57,946 nucleotides of DNA, taken from an uncultured Opitutia bacterium. GTDB lineage: Bacteria > Verrucomicrobiota > Verrucomicrobiia > Opitutales > Opitutaceae. The stretch is taken from the NCBI GenBank assembly GCA_903873805.1, contig CAIQQB010000114.1, positions 1 to 57,946 of the forward strand, written 5' to 3'. Below, piece by piece: positions 37,377 to 45,731 of the stretch. The notes under the pieces were generated by a model that was given only the letters and a program-made list of their open reading frames with translations, was not told where the DNA came from and ran no database searches. How positions within the stretch are numbered: the first letter of the stretch is position 1; the number at the start of each line of letters is the position of its first letter. A program made the position numbers and the translations under genes.

Positions 37377-38846
37377 ATGAAACCCTTATTCGCTCCGGCG
37401 ATTCCCCTCGCGGTCCTCTCCGCCTTGTTGTGCGCCGTCGTCGCGCGCGGCCAGGTGGCCGATGCGCCCAACGCCCGGCCGGTCGCCGGCATCCCCGTCA
37501 ATGATGTCGAGGCCAACGCCGGCACCTACACGCTGCCCGACGTCCTGACCCTGGCCAACGGCCAGCCGGTTAAGGACGCGGCGACGTGGTTCAGCCAGCG
37601 CCGTCCGGAAATCGTCAAAATTTACGAAACGCAGGTCTACGGCCGCATTCCCGCCACCGCACCCCACGTGACGTGGACCGTGGCCAGCGTTGACCGCAAC
37701 GCCTTGGGCGGCACCGCCGTCATGAAGACGCTCGTTGGCCACATGGGCAGCCCGGATGGCCCGGCCATCAACGTGACCCTCTACACACCCGCCAACGCAA
37801 CCAAGCCGGTGCCTGTGCTGATCGCCATTCAGTTTGGCGCGATGTTCCCGCCACGCGGGCGGGGCCCCGCCACCCCGGCCGTCGCTCCGGCCACCCCGAC
37901 TCCCAACGGTTCAACGCCTCCCGCCGCCGGGTCGATTGCGCCGGCTCCGGCCTCAGCTGCGGCTCCAGCCGTGGCGATGTCGAGCGCGACGTCCAGCGCT
38001 GGTGCGGCTCCCACTGCGCCGGCCGGTGGCGCCGCTCCGGCTGCGCGCGGTCCGGCCGGTGCGCGCGGTCCGGGGCCGGTTTCACCCATTCCCCGATTGC
38101 TCGCGGCCGGCTTTGGCTACGCCACGCTGACCAAGGGCGACATCGAGACCGACATCGAGGGCCCCTCGCACAATCCGAACGTCAACATCGTCCGCAAACT
38201 CGCGCTCGCTCCCGGACAGACCGCGCCCGCGGCGGACGAATGGGGCGCCATCGCCGCCTGGGCCTGGGGCCTGAGCCGCGTTGTGGATTATTTCGAGACC
38301 GACAAAGATGTTGATGCCAAACGCGTGGCCATCACCGGTGGATCGCGTCTCGGGAAGACCGTTCTGTGGGCGGGTGTAAACGACCCCCGCATCGCGCTGG
38401 TCATCGCCTGCAGCAGCGGCGAAGGCGGCGCGGCGCTGTCCCGGCGCAATTACGGCGAAACCATCGCGCACCTGGTCGCGCCCGACCGCTACCCGTATCA
38501 GTTTGCCGCCAACTATGCGAAATACGCCGCGCATCCCGAAGAGGCGCCGATGGACACGCACATGCTCGTCGCGGCCATGGCCCCGCGTCCGTTGCTCCTG
38601 CACACGGGGGCCAACGGCGACAACTGGTCCGACCCGAAAGGCGAATATCTCGCCGCCATCGCGGCCACCCCTGCCTATGAGCTGGTGGGAAAAAAGGGCT
38701 TGGACCGTTCTCCAAAGTCGGAACCCGTCACATCGGAATTGGTGGGCGAAGACCTCGCTTTTTATCTGAACAACGGCGGTCATGCTTCCCTGAACTGGGA
38801 CATTGCCCTGCAATTCATGACCAAGCATCTGCATCCCGAGAAATAA
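37377..38846 (+). CDS. CE15-type glucuronoyl esterase with a large Ala/Pro insert
   Basis: 489 residues. After a signal peptide (MKPLFAPAIPLAVLSALLCAVVARG) come hydrolase strands, with the CE15 nucleophile motif in ITGGSRLGKTVLWAG, the bacterial CE15 block CSSGEGGAALSRRNYGE, DNWSDPKGEY, and the catalytic-type His in NNGGHASLNWD. CE15 enzymes cut ester bonds between lignin alcohols and glucuronic acid on xylan. Some 75 residues of Ala/Pro/Ser/Gly (RGRGPATPAVAPATP ... GARGPGP, about residues 162-238) interrupt the fold between two core strands, just before VSPIPRLLAAGFGYATLTKG. The enzyme lies in the cell-wall cluster. Confidence 0.88.
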   Translation: MKPLFAPAIPLAVLSALLCAVVARGQVADAPNARPVAGIPVNDVEANAGTYTLPDVLTLANGQPVKDAATWFSQRRPEIVKIYETQVYGRIPATAPHVTWTVASVDRNALGGTAVMKTLVGHMGSPDGPAINVTLYTPANATKPVPVLIAIQFGAMFPPRGRGPATPAVAPATPTPNGSTPPAAGSIAPAPASAAAPAVAMSSATSSAGAAPTAPAGGAAPAARGPAGARGPGPVSPIPRLLAAGFGYATLTKGDIETDIEGPSHNPNVNIVRKLALAPGQTAPAADEWGAIAAWAWGLSRVVDYFETDKDVDAKRVAITGGSRLGKTVLWAGVNDPRIALVIACSSGEGGAALSRRNYGETIAHLVAPDRYPYQFAANYAKYAAHPEEAPMDTHMLVAAMAPRPLLLHTGANGDNWSDPKGEYLAAIAATPAYELVGKKGLDRSPKSEPVTSELVGEDLAFYLNNGGHASLNWDIALQFMTKHLHPEK

Positions 38847-38865
38847 ACCTAAAAAGCGCCGTTGA

Positions 38866-39001
38866 AACCACGGATTCCACGGATGTGCACGGATGATCAA
38901 TCCATGGCAGATGTTCCAGCCTTTACCCCGCAGGTGAGCAGTTTGCGCGGGATCATTCTTTTCAATCGTTTGTATCCGTGTCACCGGTGTAATCCGTGGT
39001 T
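38866..39001. repeat. Palindrome with periodic CCACGGAT arms
   Basis: The left arm AACCACGGATTCCACGGATG (38866-38896) recurs inverted at 38971-39001 (ATCCGTG ... AATCCGTGGTT). It lies between the CE15 and acetylesterase genes. A single related word lies near 5859. Confidence 0.75.
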
Positions 39002-39059
39002 GGATTGAACTGCCGAAAACAGGATCAATCGTTCCGGTCCAAATTCATTTCACCTCCCC

Positions 39060-40139
39060 TTGAATAGCTCCCGCTCCACCCTTGCGTTTCGGTCACTGCC
39101 CGGCCTGACGCTCGCGCTGCTTGCCGCGCTGACCCTTACCGCCCACGCCCAGCAGGCGGCCACGCCGAGCGCACCTGCGGCTCCGACCTCACCTGCTGCC
39201 GCCCCCGCTCCGGTTGCCGATCCGTCCGGCGGCACCGGCGCTCCGGCCGCCACTCCGGCTCCGCGGGCGGCCCGCCCGCCCGCGACCCCGGTGGCGACCA
39301 TCCCGCGCGATGCCGGACCGTGGACGCCCAATGATTTCTCCAAGGCCAAGCCCGAGCTGCCGTCCCTCGTTGTGGCGGGCGATTCCACGGCGCAGACGGG
39401 CGATCCCGCGCACCGGGGCTGGGCCGCCTTGCTGGTGGATTATTTCGACCCGACCAAAATCAACCTCGTCAATCCCTCGATTGGCGGGCGTTCGTTCCGC
39501 AGCTTTTTCTACGAAGGCCGGTGGGACAAAGTGGTCGCCGGCCTCAAGCCGGGCGACATCGTCATGATCCAGTTCGGTCACAATGACGGCACCGGCAACA
39601 ACGTCACGAACGCCAATGGCCGGCCGGATTTGGGCGGGCTCGGCGAGGAGACCCAGGACGTGACGCGCGCCGACGGCAAGGTGGAGACGGTCCACACCTT
39701 CGGCTGGTATGCGCGCAAGTACATCAAGGATGTGCGCGACAAGGGTGCGACACCGATCCTGATGACAACGACGGTTTACAACCGCTGGAACAACGGGGCG
39801 TTTGCCCGCGCGGGCAGCAACGTGAATTTCGCGCGCCAGGTGGCGGCGCAGGAAAAGGTGCTGCTGCTCGACCACACCATGATCATCAGCGACAACCTCG
39901 AGAAGCTGGGTCAGACCGCCGCCTGGCCCCTCTTCAACGGGGACAATCTGCATACCACGACGCAGGGTGCGATCGCCAACGCCGAGATGTTCGTCGCCGG
40001 CATGAAGGCACTGGGCATCAAACCCGTGGTCGAGGCCCTGAACGACAAGGGCAAGGTCATCCCGGCTTATCAGCCCACCGCCGCGCCGGCGGTTCCACCC
40101 AGTTCTGCCTCCACCCCGTCTGCTCGCGGGACCCCTTGA
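39060..40139 (+). CDS. SGNH-type rhamnogalacturonan acetylesterase (CE12-like)
   Basis: 359 residues. A signal peptide region (LTLALLAALTLTAHAQQ) is followed by a 60-residue Ala/Pro-rich linker and an SGNH hydrolase. All four blocks are present: block I VAGDSTAQ (Ser), block II NPSIGGRSFRSF (Gly), block III FGHNDG (Asn), and block V DNLHTTTQG (Asp-x-x-His). CE12 enzymes remove acetyl groups from rhamnogalacturonan I of pectin. The only start in range is TTG at 39060, since no ATG or GTG precedes the signal peptide; no strong ribosome-binding site is seen. The N-terminal accessory domain often found in this family appears as a separate gene at 42614-43144. Confidence 0.88.
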   Translation: MNSSRSTLAFRSLPGLTLALLAALTLTAHAQQAATPSAPAAPTSPAAAPAPVADPSGGTGAPAATPAPRAARPPATPVATIPRDAGPWTPNDFSKAKPELPSLVVAGDSTAQTGDPAHRGWAALLVDYFDPTKINLVNPSIGGRSFRSFFYEGRWDKVVAGLKPGDIVMIQFGHNDGTGNNVTNANGRPDLGGLGEETQDVTRADGKVETVHTFGWYARKYIKDVRDKGATPILMTTTVYNRWNNGAFARAGSNVNFARQVAAQEKVLLLDHTMIISDNLEKLGQTAAWPLFNGDNLHTTTQGAIANAEMFVAGMKALGIKPVVEALNDKGKVIPAYQPTAAPAVPPSSASTPSARGTP

Positions 40140-40215
40140 TTTTCGGCCCGTGGCCGTACCGGGCCGGGAATTGACTCCGCAAGGCAGTGCGTCCCCAGAC
40201 TTGTCCGGCTTGGCT

Positions 40216-40287
40216 GTAGCCGGGGTCGCTGACCCCGGTCCCTGAGTCTGTCAAAGCTCGAACCCCGGTGTCACCGACCCCGGCTAC
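40216..40287. repeat. REPIN-like doublet (GTAG...CTAC)
   Basis: Begins GTAGCCGGGGTCGCTGACCC and ends with the inverted counterpart GGTGTCACCGACCCCGGCTAC trimmed to CTAC. Each half is a hairpin (CCGGGGTC/GACCCCGG), and the two halves pair with each other. Confidence 0.8.
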
Positions 40288-40319
40288 AGTCGAACCACGG
40301 GTGGATTGCAGCGGTTGAA

Positions 40320-40394
40320 GGTGGAGCGCATTGACCGCAATGCGCTGGTTTGCTGGTGAAGAGGCGAAGCGCGTTGGGGTCAACACGCTCCACC
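40320..40394. repeat. Double-hairpin palindrome (GGTGGAGCG type)
   Basis: Left half GGTGGAGCGCATTGACCGCA and an inverted right half ending CAACACGCTCCACC. Each half is also a hairpin (GCGCATTG/CAATGCGC). It lacks the GTAG head of its neighbours. Confidence 0.7.
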
Positions 40395-40516
40395 CACAGA
40401 GCTGGGGTGGCTGAGTCATCGACCCAGGCTGCGCCATGAATTGCCAGGATGAATCCGGCGGGATTATCCGGCTGGCGAAAGTCAGGCGTTGACAGTCGAA
40501 GGCGCGAGAGCCTGCC

Positions 40517-40537
40517 TAGCCGGGTCGTGACCCCTAC
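40517..40537 (-). repeat. Single REP-like GTAG hairpin
   Basis: On the minus strand GTAGGGGTCACGACCCGGC, with GGGTC pairing GACCC. No inverted partner is nearby. Confidence 0.55.
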
Positions 40538-40618
40538 GATTCTTTCGAGCCTTACCCCGGCTGACCGTCTGCCCTCGGGCGCACGTGTCCGCACGTCTCA
40601 GCGCGCCGTATCTCCAGC

Positions 40619-42379
40619 ATGAGAATTATTCCTATCACTCTGCTGCTGGCCGTGCTGTTGCCAACCGTTTCCCGGGCCGTAGCCCCGGTGCGCTCGGGAG
40701 TCGTGATCCTCGACGCCACGCAGTTTCTGGGTGAGATGCCCTATGACGATACCGCCAACAACGGCCGGGGCGGCGGTGGGGGTGGGCGCCGGGGTGGGGC
40801 GGCCGCGCCGGCGGCCCCCGCGTTCACGTTCGAAAATTTCTCCATCAACCTAGGCGCACCGACTCCCTTTTCCGCCAAGGCCAACCTGCCCCGCGCGGGC
40901 ACTTGGTATCTCTATGTGCGGTCGCGCAGCACCGCGGACGGAAGCTCGTTCAAGGTTACGGTGGCCGGCCAGCCCAGCCCCGGCACCTTTGGCGACGCCG
41001 CCGCCGGCGCGTTTCAATCGGGCGGCAGCTTCGAACTTCCGGCCGGGCCGCTCAAGGTCACCCTCACCGACATTCATCCCGGCAGCGTCTTTGACGTGCT
41101 GCTGCTCTCGCAAAAACCGGATCTCAAGGAGTCCGACCTGGAGCCGCTCCAGTATCCCGAGGACATTGTGCTGCTCAAGGAGTATCCCCTGCCGGTCGCG
41201 ATCGACGGGGTGAAGTTCGGCGACCTCAACGGCGACGGCAAGACCGACCTGGTGGTCCTCACGCCCAATTATTCGACCTACGCTTTCGACAACAGCGGCA
41301 AGGAACTCTGGCACTACGACGCCCCGCTGGCGGGAACCTCGGACCGCGGGCAGTTTGAGGCTCCGGGCAGCGTCTGGGATTTTGACCAGGACGGGAAGGC
41401 CGAGGTCGTGGCGTGGCGAATGATCGGGCAGAAGGAGTACCTCGTGATGTATGATGGTGCGACCGGCGCGATCAAACATCAGATCGAGTGGCCGACGAAA
41501 CCGCTGCCCCACGTCTACAACAACTTTCGCACGGCCATCGCCAAGCTGCACCCGGGCTATCCCGACAGCCTGATCGTCTACTCCGATTCCGGCGGCACCG
41601 TCTCGATCAACGCCTATGGACCGACCCTCAACCTGCTCTGGTCCTATACCCATCCGCGCCTCAAGGACTACCACGGCCACTACATTTATCCGGTCGACAT
41701 CAACGGCGACGGCATCGACGAGGTTTACCTGTCCCAAGTGATGCTCGATGCCAACGGGCATGAGCTGTGGAACAACTACGACCTGTTTCCCGACAACCAC
41801 GACCACATCGACTCGGCGCGCTTCGTCGACCTGAACGGAGACGGCAAGCTCGAACTTGTCACCGGCCAGTCCGACGTCGGCACGGTGGTTTATGAGGCGA
41901 CGACCGGCAAGCTCCTCTGGCAACGCTTCGCGAATCACAACCAGAAAATCGAAGCGGGTAACTACCGCGCCGACATCAAGGGCCAGGTGGTGGTGGCGAG
42001 TTCCCGTTTCTACACCGGCGGGCTGGGCGGACTGTTGCGCTGGTACGATCCCCAGGGCAACCGCATTGACATCTGGCCCTACAATCCGATTCCCGGCAAC
42101 CCGAACTTCGTCAAGGGCGACTTCCGGGGCGACGGCAAGAACCAGCTCTTCTGGCAGCGTTTCCGCATCGAGCCCGACGGCACGGGCACGATCGCGTTTC
42201 CCGACGAGGTGTTCCACATGTTCGACTTCATGGGCACGGGCAACGACCAGGTCATCACCGTCGGTCGCAATGGCATGGTCCGGGTCTATGGCTACAAGAA
42301 CGCGAAGTCCAACCCGACGCCGGAGAAAAGCGATCCGGTGTTCCGCGCCCACACGATTTCGAATCACACGCACTACTGA
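40619..42379 (+). CDS. Secreted FG-GAP/VCBS repeat protein, rhamnogalacturonan-lyase (PL11)-like
   Basis: 586 residues with a signal peptide (MRIIPITLLLAVLLPTVSRA). A beta-sandwich domain (about residues 70-170) precedes propeller blades with calcium-binding FG-GAP loops: FGDLNGDGKTDLVV, WDFDQDGKAEVVAW, VDINGDGIDEVY and VDLNGDGKLELVTG. This spacing and the WHYDAP...EAPGSVWDFD region resemble the eight-bladed propeller of PL11 lyases, which cut rhamnogalacturonan I, although a catalytic set cannot be confirmed by eye. A GRGGGGGGRRGGAAAPAAP insert lies at residues 48-66. The neighbouring acetylesterase supports a pectin role. Confidence 0.75.
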   Translation: MRIIPITLLLAVLLPTVSRAVAPVRSGVVILDATQFLGEMPYDDTANNGRGGGGGGRRGGAAAPAAPAFTFENFSINLGAPTPFSAKANLPRAGTWYLYVRSRSTADGSSFKVTVAGQPSPGTFGDAAAGAFQSGGSFELPAGPLKVTLTDIHPGSVFDVLLLSQKPDLKESDLEPLQYPEDIVLLKEYPLPVAIDGVKFGDLNGDGKTDLVVLTPNYSTYAFDNSGKELWHYDAPLAGTSDRGQFEAPGSVWDFDQDGKAEVVAWRMIGQKEYLVMYDGATGAIKHQIEWPTKPLPHVYNNFRTAIAKLHPGYPDSLIVYSDSGGTVSINAYGPTLNLLWSYTHPRLKDYHGHYIYPVDINGDGIDEVYLSQVMLDANGHELWNNYDLFPDNHDHIDSARFVDLNGDGKLELVTGQSDVGTVVYEATTGKLLWQRFANHNQKIEAGNYRADIKGQVVVASSRFYTGGLGGLLRWYDPQGNRIDIWPYNPIPGNPNFVKGDFRGDGKNQLFWQRFRIEPDGTGTIAFPDEVFHMFDFMGTGNDQVITVGRNGMVRVYGYKNAKSNPTPEKSDPVFRAHTISNHTHY

Positions 42380-42529
42380 GTTGATCCAGCCATGACCATT
42401 TTCCATTCCAGCCCGCCCCGTGAACGCCGCCACAGCAACGGCGATGGTCTGAGCGGAGCGATGTGTTTGGAGCCGGACTTCGTGCCTGTGGATCGGCGGA
42501 AAACCGGGTTGGGCTCTCTCGGCCAGAAG

Positions 42530-42597
42530 GTAGGGGCGGTGCTCGTCGCCGCCCTTGGTGGGAGAGGCGCACGGGCGTCGACTGGCGACGCCCCTAC
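42530..42597. repeat. REPIN-like doublet (GTAG...CTAC)
   Basis: Begins GTAGGGGCGGTGCTCGTCGC and ends ACTGGCGACGCCCCTAC. The halves are hairpins and mutually inverted. It lies between the FG-GAP gene and the small accessory-domain gene, 17 bases before the latter's ATG. Confidence 0.85.
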
Positions 42598-42613
42598 AGT
42601 TCGCCCAAACGCC

Positions 42614-43144
42614 ATGAGCCCATTGCGGGCCGCGATCCTGGGTTCCCTGGTCCTTTCCACCGCCGTTTTCGCCGGGGTGTTTTATGCGGACGGCGCAACG
42701 ACGATGCATTTCGCGTTCGAGGGCAGCCCCAATGGAGACCGCCCGATTGTCCGCCCGCCGGCAATCTATCACGCCGATGACGGCTTCGGGTTTGTCAATT
42801 CCCCGGGCTTGGTCGGCACCGCGCGCGGTGTGACGGCGCCGAAATACTTTCGCTTTGATGTCAACCTTCCCGCCGGCACCTACGATGTCACCGTCACCCT
42901 CGGCGGCACGGACGAGGAATCGGTCACCAGCATCAAGGCGGAGAACCGCCCGACGACGGTGCAGGACGTCCAAGTGGCTCCGGGTCGGAACGTCGTGAGA
43001 ACATTTACCATCACCGTGCGGCATGGCGCTGCGGGCGACACCTCGCTCGAAGGTGACGGCCGGTTGAACCTGGAGTTTTCCGGCACGGGCCCGTCGCTGA
43101 TGAAGCTCGATATCGCGCCGAGCGCCCAGCCACCCCCGGCCTGA
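42614..43144 (+). CDS. Secreted accessory domain like the N-terminus of rhamnogalacturonan acetylesterases
   Basis: 176 residues with a signal peptide or anchor (LGSLVLSTAVFAGVFY). MHFAFEGSPNGDRPIV, then DDGFGFV and FRFDVNLPAGTYDVTVTLGGTDEESVTSIKAENR, then NLEFSGTGPSLMKLDI follow the beta-sandwich pattern usually found in front of CE12-type GDSL esterases, where it may bind carbohydrate. Here it stands alone, two genes downstream of the CE12-like gene that lacks it. The two may work together. The ATG at 42614 is set by the signal; upstream in-frame sequence is the REPIN. Confidence 0.7.
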   Translation: MSPLRAAILGSLVLSTAVFAGVFYADGATTMHFAFEGSPNGDRPIVRPPAIYHADDGFGFVNSPGLVGTARGVTAPKYFRFDVNLPAGTYDVTVTLGGTDEESVTSIKAENRPTTVQDVQVAPGRNVVRTFTITVRHGAAGDTSLEGDGRLNLEFSGTGPSLMKLDIAPSAQPPPA

Positions 43145-43459
43145 TACCATTTGCGCTTTGCATTTACATTGTAGGGCTCGACCTTGCGTCGAGCCTTGGC
43201 AGCAAGGGAAAACAGCAAGGCCTCACGCGAGGTGAGGCCCTACAAAAGAGTAAATCCGTCGGGCCATTGGTATGAGTCGTGCGGCTGCCGGGCGACCGCA
43301 TTTCCGGCGCGAGACAAAAAACACTTGTGGGGTCATCGCCCGGCGGTAGGGTGGGGTGGTTCCCTGTCCGCCTCCCAATCCAACCTGCTCCCCTTTTGCC
43401 GAAGAGAATATGCCCTCCCGAGCCTTGGCGACGGAGGGTTTTCCATTCACGTTGCCGCT
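43145..43459. other. 315-bp gene-free stretch with one REPIN-like repeat
   Basis: Apart from the repeat at 43171-43243 nothing recognisable is present. The promoter for the gene at 43460 should lie in 43380-43450. Confidence 0.6.
43171..43243. repeat. REPIN-like doublet (GTAG...CTAC)
   Basis: Left half GTAGGGCTCGACCTTGCGTC, right half inverted and ending GAGGTGAGGCCCTAC. The hairpin stems differ (GGCTCGAC versus GCCTCAC), but heads and ends match. Confidence 0.85.
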
Positions 43460-44140
43460 ATGAAAGCCGCCAATTTTTTTACCCTGCCGCCCTCGCTCGC
43501 CGCGTTTGCCACTTATTTCAACCCTGACGTCGCCCCATGGGAGTGGCTGAACCAGATTGCCCTGGCGCTGGCGGCGCAACCGGCGGGACCGGCGCTGCTG
43601 ACAATTCCCGCGGGCGTGCACATCGAGGGGGCCGTCTGGCTGCACCCGACCGTGAAGCTGCCGGCCACCGCCACCATCATCGGCCCGGCCTGGATTGGAC
43701 CGGAGACGGAGATTCGCGCGGGTGCCTTCATCCGGGGCCGGGTGATTGCCGGCGCCCGCTGCGTGCTGGGCAATTCCTGCGAATTCAAGAACTGCCTGCT
43801 GATGGACGGCGTGCAGGTGCCGCATTTCGGCTACGTGGGCGATTCCATCCTCGGCAACGGCGCCCACCTCGGCGCGGGCGCGATCCTCTCGAACCTGCGG
43901 CTCGACAACAAACTCATCGCGGTGCGGACGGCCAACGTCACCTTTGACACCGGGCTGCGCAAGTTCGGCGCGATCCTCGGGGACAAGGCGGAGGTCGGCT
44001 GCAATGCCGTGCTCAACCCCGGCACCCTGCTCGGGCCGCGCGCGCTGGTCATGCCGGCGATCGCCGTCGGCGGCTATGTGCCGCCCAACACCATCGCCCG
44101 CCACCGCCAGACTGTGGCCTTCATGCCCCGGGGCGACTAA
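43460..44140 (+). CDS. Left-handed beta-helix protein, nucleotidyltransferase/acyltransferase-like
   Basis: 226 residues. From about residue 55 hexapeptide repeats build a left-handed beta-helix (AVWLHPTVKLPATATIIGPAWIGPETEIRAGAFI, VGDSILGNGAHLGAGAIL, VGCNAVLNPGTLLGPRALVM). This is the C-terminal domain type of GlmU and related sugar-phosphate nucleotidyltransferases, here without the Rossmann nucleotidyltransferase half. The retained LSNLRLDNK segment resembles the GlmU acetyltransferase region. It could be an acetyltransferase of sugar metabolism. It precedes trpS but is separated from it by a repeat. Confidence 0.75.
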   Translation: MKAANFFTLPPSLAAFATYFNPDVAPWEWLNQIALALAAQPAGPALLTIPAGVHIEGAVWLHPTVKLPATATIIGPAWIGPETEIRAGAFIRGRVIAGARCVLGNSCEFKNCLLMDGVQVPHFGYVGDSILGNGAHLGAGAILSNLRLDNKLIAVRTANVTFDTGLRKFGAILGDKAEVGCNAVLNPGTLLGPRALVMPAIAVGGYVPPNTIARHRQTVAFMPRGD

Positions 44141-44217
44141 ATCGTTCTCGTTCTCCTCCTCGATCTCGTTCTCCATTCCGGATCGAGAATGAGAACGAGG
44201 AGGAGAACGAGAATGAT
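44141..44217. repeat. Palindrome with TTCTCG-periodic arms
   Basis: The left arm ATCGTTCTCGTTCTCCTCCT recurs inverted in the right arm, which ends GAGGAGGAGAACGAGAATGAT. It directly follows the stop of the beta-helix gene. Confidence 0.8.
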
Positions 44218-44261
44218 TGCCAGATTCCGCATTCCGCACTCCGTAATCCGCACTTCCGCTC

Positions 44262-45227
44262 ATGCGCATCCTCACCGGCATCACCCCCTCGGGCACGCTC
44301 CACATCGGCAACTACTTTGGCGCCATGCGGCCGGCCATCGAACTGCAGACCCGCGGCGAGGCGTTTTACTTCATTGCCGACTACCATTCACTGACGGCGC
44401 TGACCGACGCGGAGGCGCGGCGCCGCTACACACACGGTATTGCGCTCGACTGGCTGGCCTGCGGGCTCGATCCGGCCCGGGCGGTTTTCTGGCGGCAGAG
44501 CGACATTCCCGAGGTTTGTGAACTGATGTGGATCCTCGGCACGCTCACGCCGATGGGGCTGCTCGAACGCGCGCACAGCTACAAGGACAAGACGGCGAAG
44601 GGCATTTCGCCCAACTTCGGCCTCTTTGCCTATCCGGTGCTGATGGCGGCGGACATCCTCCTCTACGACACGAACCTCGTGCCGGTGGGCCGGGACCAGA
44701 AGCAGCACGTCGAGATGACGCGCGACATGGCGATCAAGTTCAACCAGACCTACGGCGAGACCCTGGTGGTGCCAGAGCATGAGATCCGTGAGAACGTCGC
44801 GCTCGTTCCCGGCCTCGACGGTCAGAAGATGAGCAAGAGCTATGGCAACACGATCGAGATTTTCGGCGAGGAAAAGACGCTGCGGAAGAAAATCATGGGG
44901 CTGGTGATGGACAGCCGCACGCCGGCGGAGCCGAAGCCCGATGCGGACAAGAATCTGGCGATCCAGTTGCTGCGGCTGTTCGCGCCGGCCGAGGCTGCGC
45001 TCGACTTTGAGAACCGACTGCGGGCGGGCGGCCTCGGGTATGGCGATCTGAAGAAGGCGCTGTTCGAACATTACTGGAATTACTTTGCCACCGCGCGGGC
45101 TCGCCGGTCCGAGCTGGCGGCGGATCCGGGTTATGTCGAGGGGGTGCTGCGCGATGGCGCCCTGCGGGCGCGGGCCGCCGCCGCCAGTGTGCTCACCCGC
45201 ACGCGGAAAGCCTGCGGGCTGGCGTGA
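44262..45227 (+). CDS. trpS: Tryptophan--tRNA ligase
   Basis: 321 residues; class I synthetase attaching tryptophan to tRNA-Trp. The HIGH signature appears as GITPSGTLHIGNYFGA, followed by YFIADYHSLT. The conserved VLMAADILLYDTNLVPVGRDQKQHVE is the tryptophan/ATP pocket region, and the KMSKS loop is GQKMSKSYGN. Length matches bacterial TrpS (320-340). The start MRILTGITPSG matches the family start. No upstream tryptophan-responsive leader is evident. Confidence 0.96.
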   Translation: MRILTGITPSGTLHIGNYFGAMRPAIELQTRGEAFYFIADYHSLTALTDAEARRRYTHGIALDWLACGLDPARAVFWRQSDIPEVCELMWILGTLTPMGLLERAHSYKDKTAKGISPNFGLFAYPVLMAADILLYDTNLVPVGRDQKQHVEMTRDMAIKFNQTYGETLVVPEHEIRENVALVPGLDGQKMSKSYGNTIEIFGEEKTLRKKIMGLVMDSRTPAEPKPDADKNLAIQLLRLFAPAEAALDFENRLRAGGLGYGDLKKALFEHYWNYFATARARRSELAADPGYVEGVLRDGALRARAAAASVLTRTRKACGLA

Positions 45228-45731
45228 CGGAAAGGGGAGCTGCCGGGCATCCGGCGGTTGCGGTCGGGGGAGGGGGGCGGGCTACCGCCTCGCCGGCCAA
45301 TTGTTAACGAAATCGTTGACGGTGGCTGACGGGAGGGCATTACCATTGATTGTTTCGTCAATATCCGACAATACCTTCCCCGCTTGAACTTCACCCTGAC
45401 GCTTCTGCGCTCCCAACTTGGCTGCCTGATCCCACAGGCCGGCAGGCTCTTGAGCTTTTTCCTGTCTCGACTCGTTGGTCGAGCACTGGATCCGATTTCC
45501 GTCGGCGTCTTGGTTGCTGGTAACCAAGCAGGATGGGGACAGTCTTTTCCCAAGCCAGTCCATGCCGTGATGCGGCCGGGAATGGCGCCTGAAAACCACG
45601 TCGATACGTAGACGCGGCCTCGCCCGTCTGCGAAGGGGAAGAATCTGTCTGAGAGGCACTTTAGCGGCTCCCAGGACTTGATTTTCCCCGCCGACCCCAA
45701 CCCCCTTTCCCTTCACCTCCACCACACTCCC
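45228..45731. other. 504-bp region with only a doubtful small ORF
   Basis: Between trpS and ilvN. Apart from the minus-strand frame at 45282-45563 no gene is supported. A promoter for ilvN should lie near 45640-45720; no leader peptide with branched-chain codons is seen. Confidence 0.5.
45282..45563 (-). CDS. Possible small hypothetical protein
   Basis: 93 codons from ATG at 45563. The product (for example KAQEPAGLWDQAAKLGAQKR and VLSDIDETINGNALPSATVN) has a balanced, soluble-protein-like composition, and local GC is lower than in the neighbours. However, no ribosome-binding site, signal or family is recognised. It could be a transferred small gene or chance. Confidence 0.3.
   Translation of the reverse strand: MDWLGKRLSPSCLVTSNQDADGNRIQCSTNESRQEKAQEPAGLWDQAAKLGAQKRQGEVQAGKVLSDIDETINGNALPSATVNDFVNNWPARR

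Larger units (their letters stand above)
40140..40618. other. 479-bp gene-free stretch packed with palindromic repeats
   Basis: Contains three separate double- or single-hairpin repeats (40216-40287, 40320-40394, 40517-40537), annotated individually. No ORF with protein-like features is seen. The promoter of the gene at 40619 should lie near 40570-40610. Confidence 0.65.

Noticed and set aside
40057-40437. Minus-strand open frame in the gap after the acetylesterase gene
   Set aside because: It consists of palindromic repeats translated by chance.
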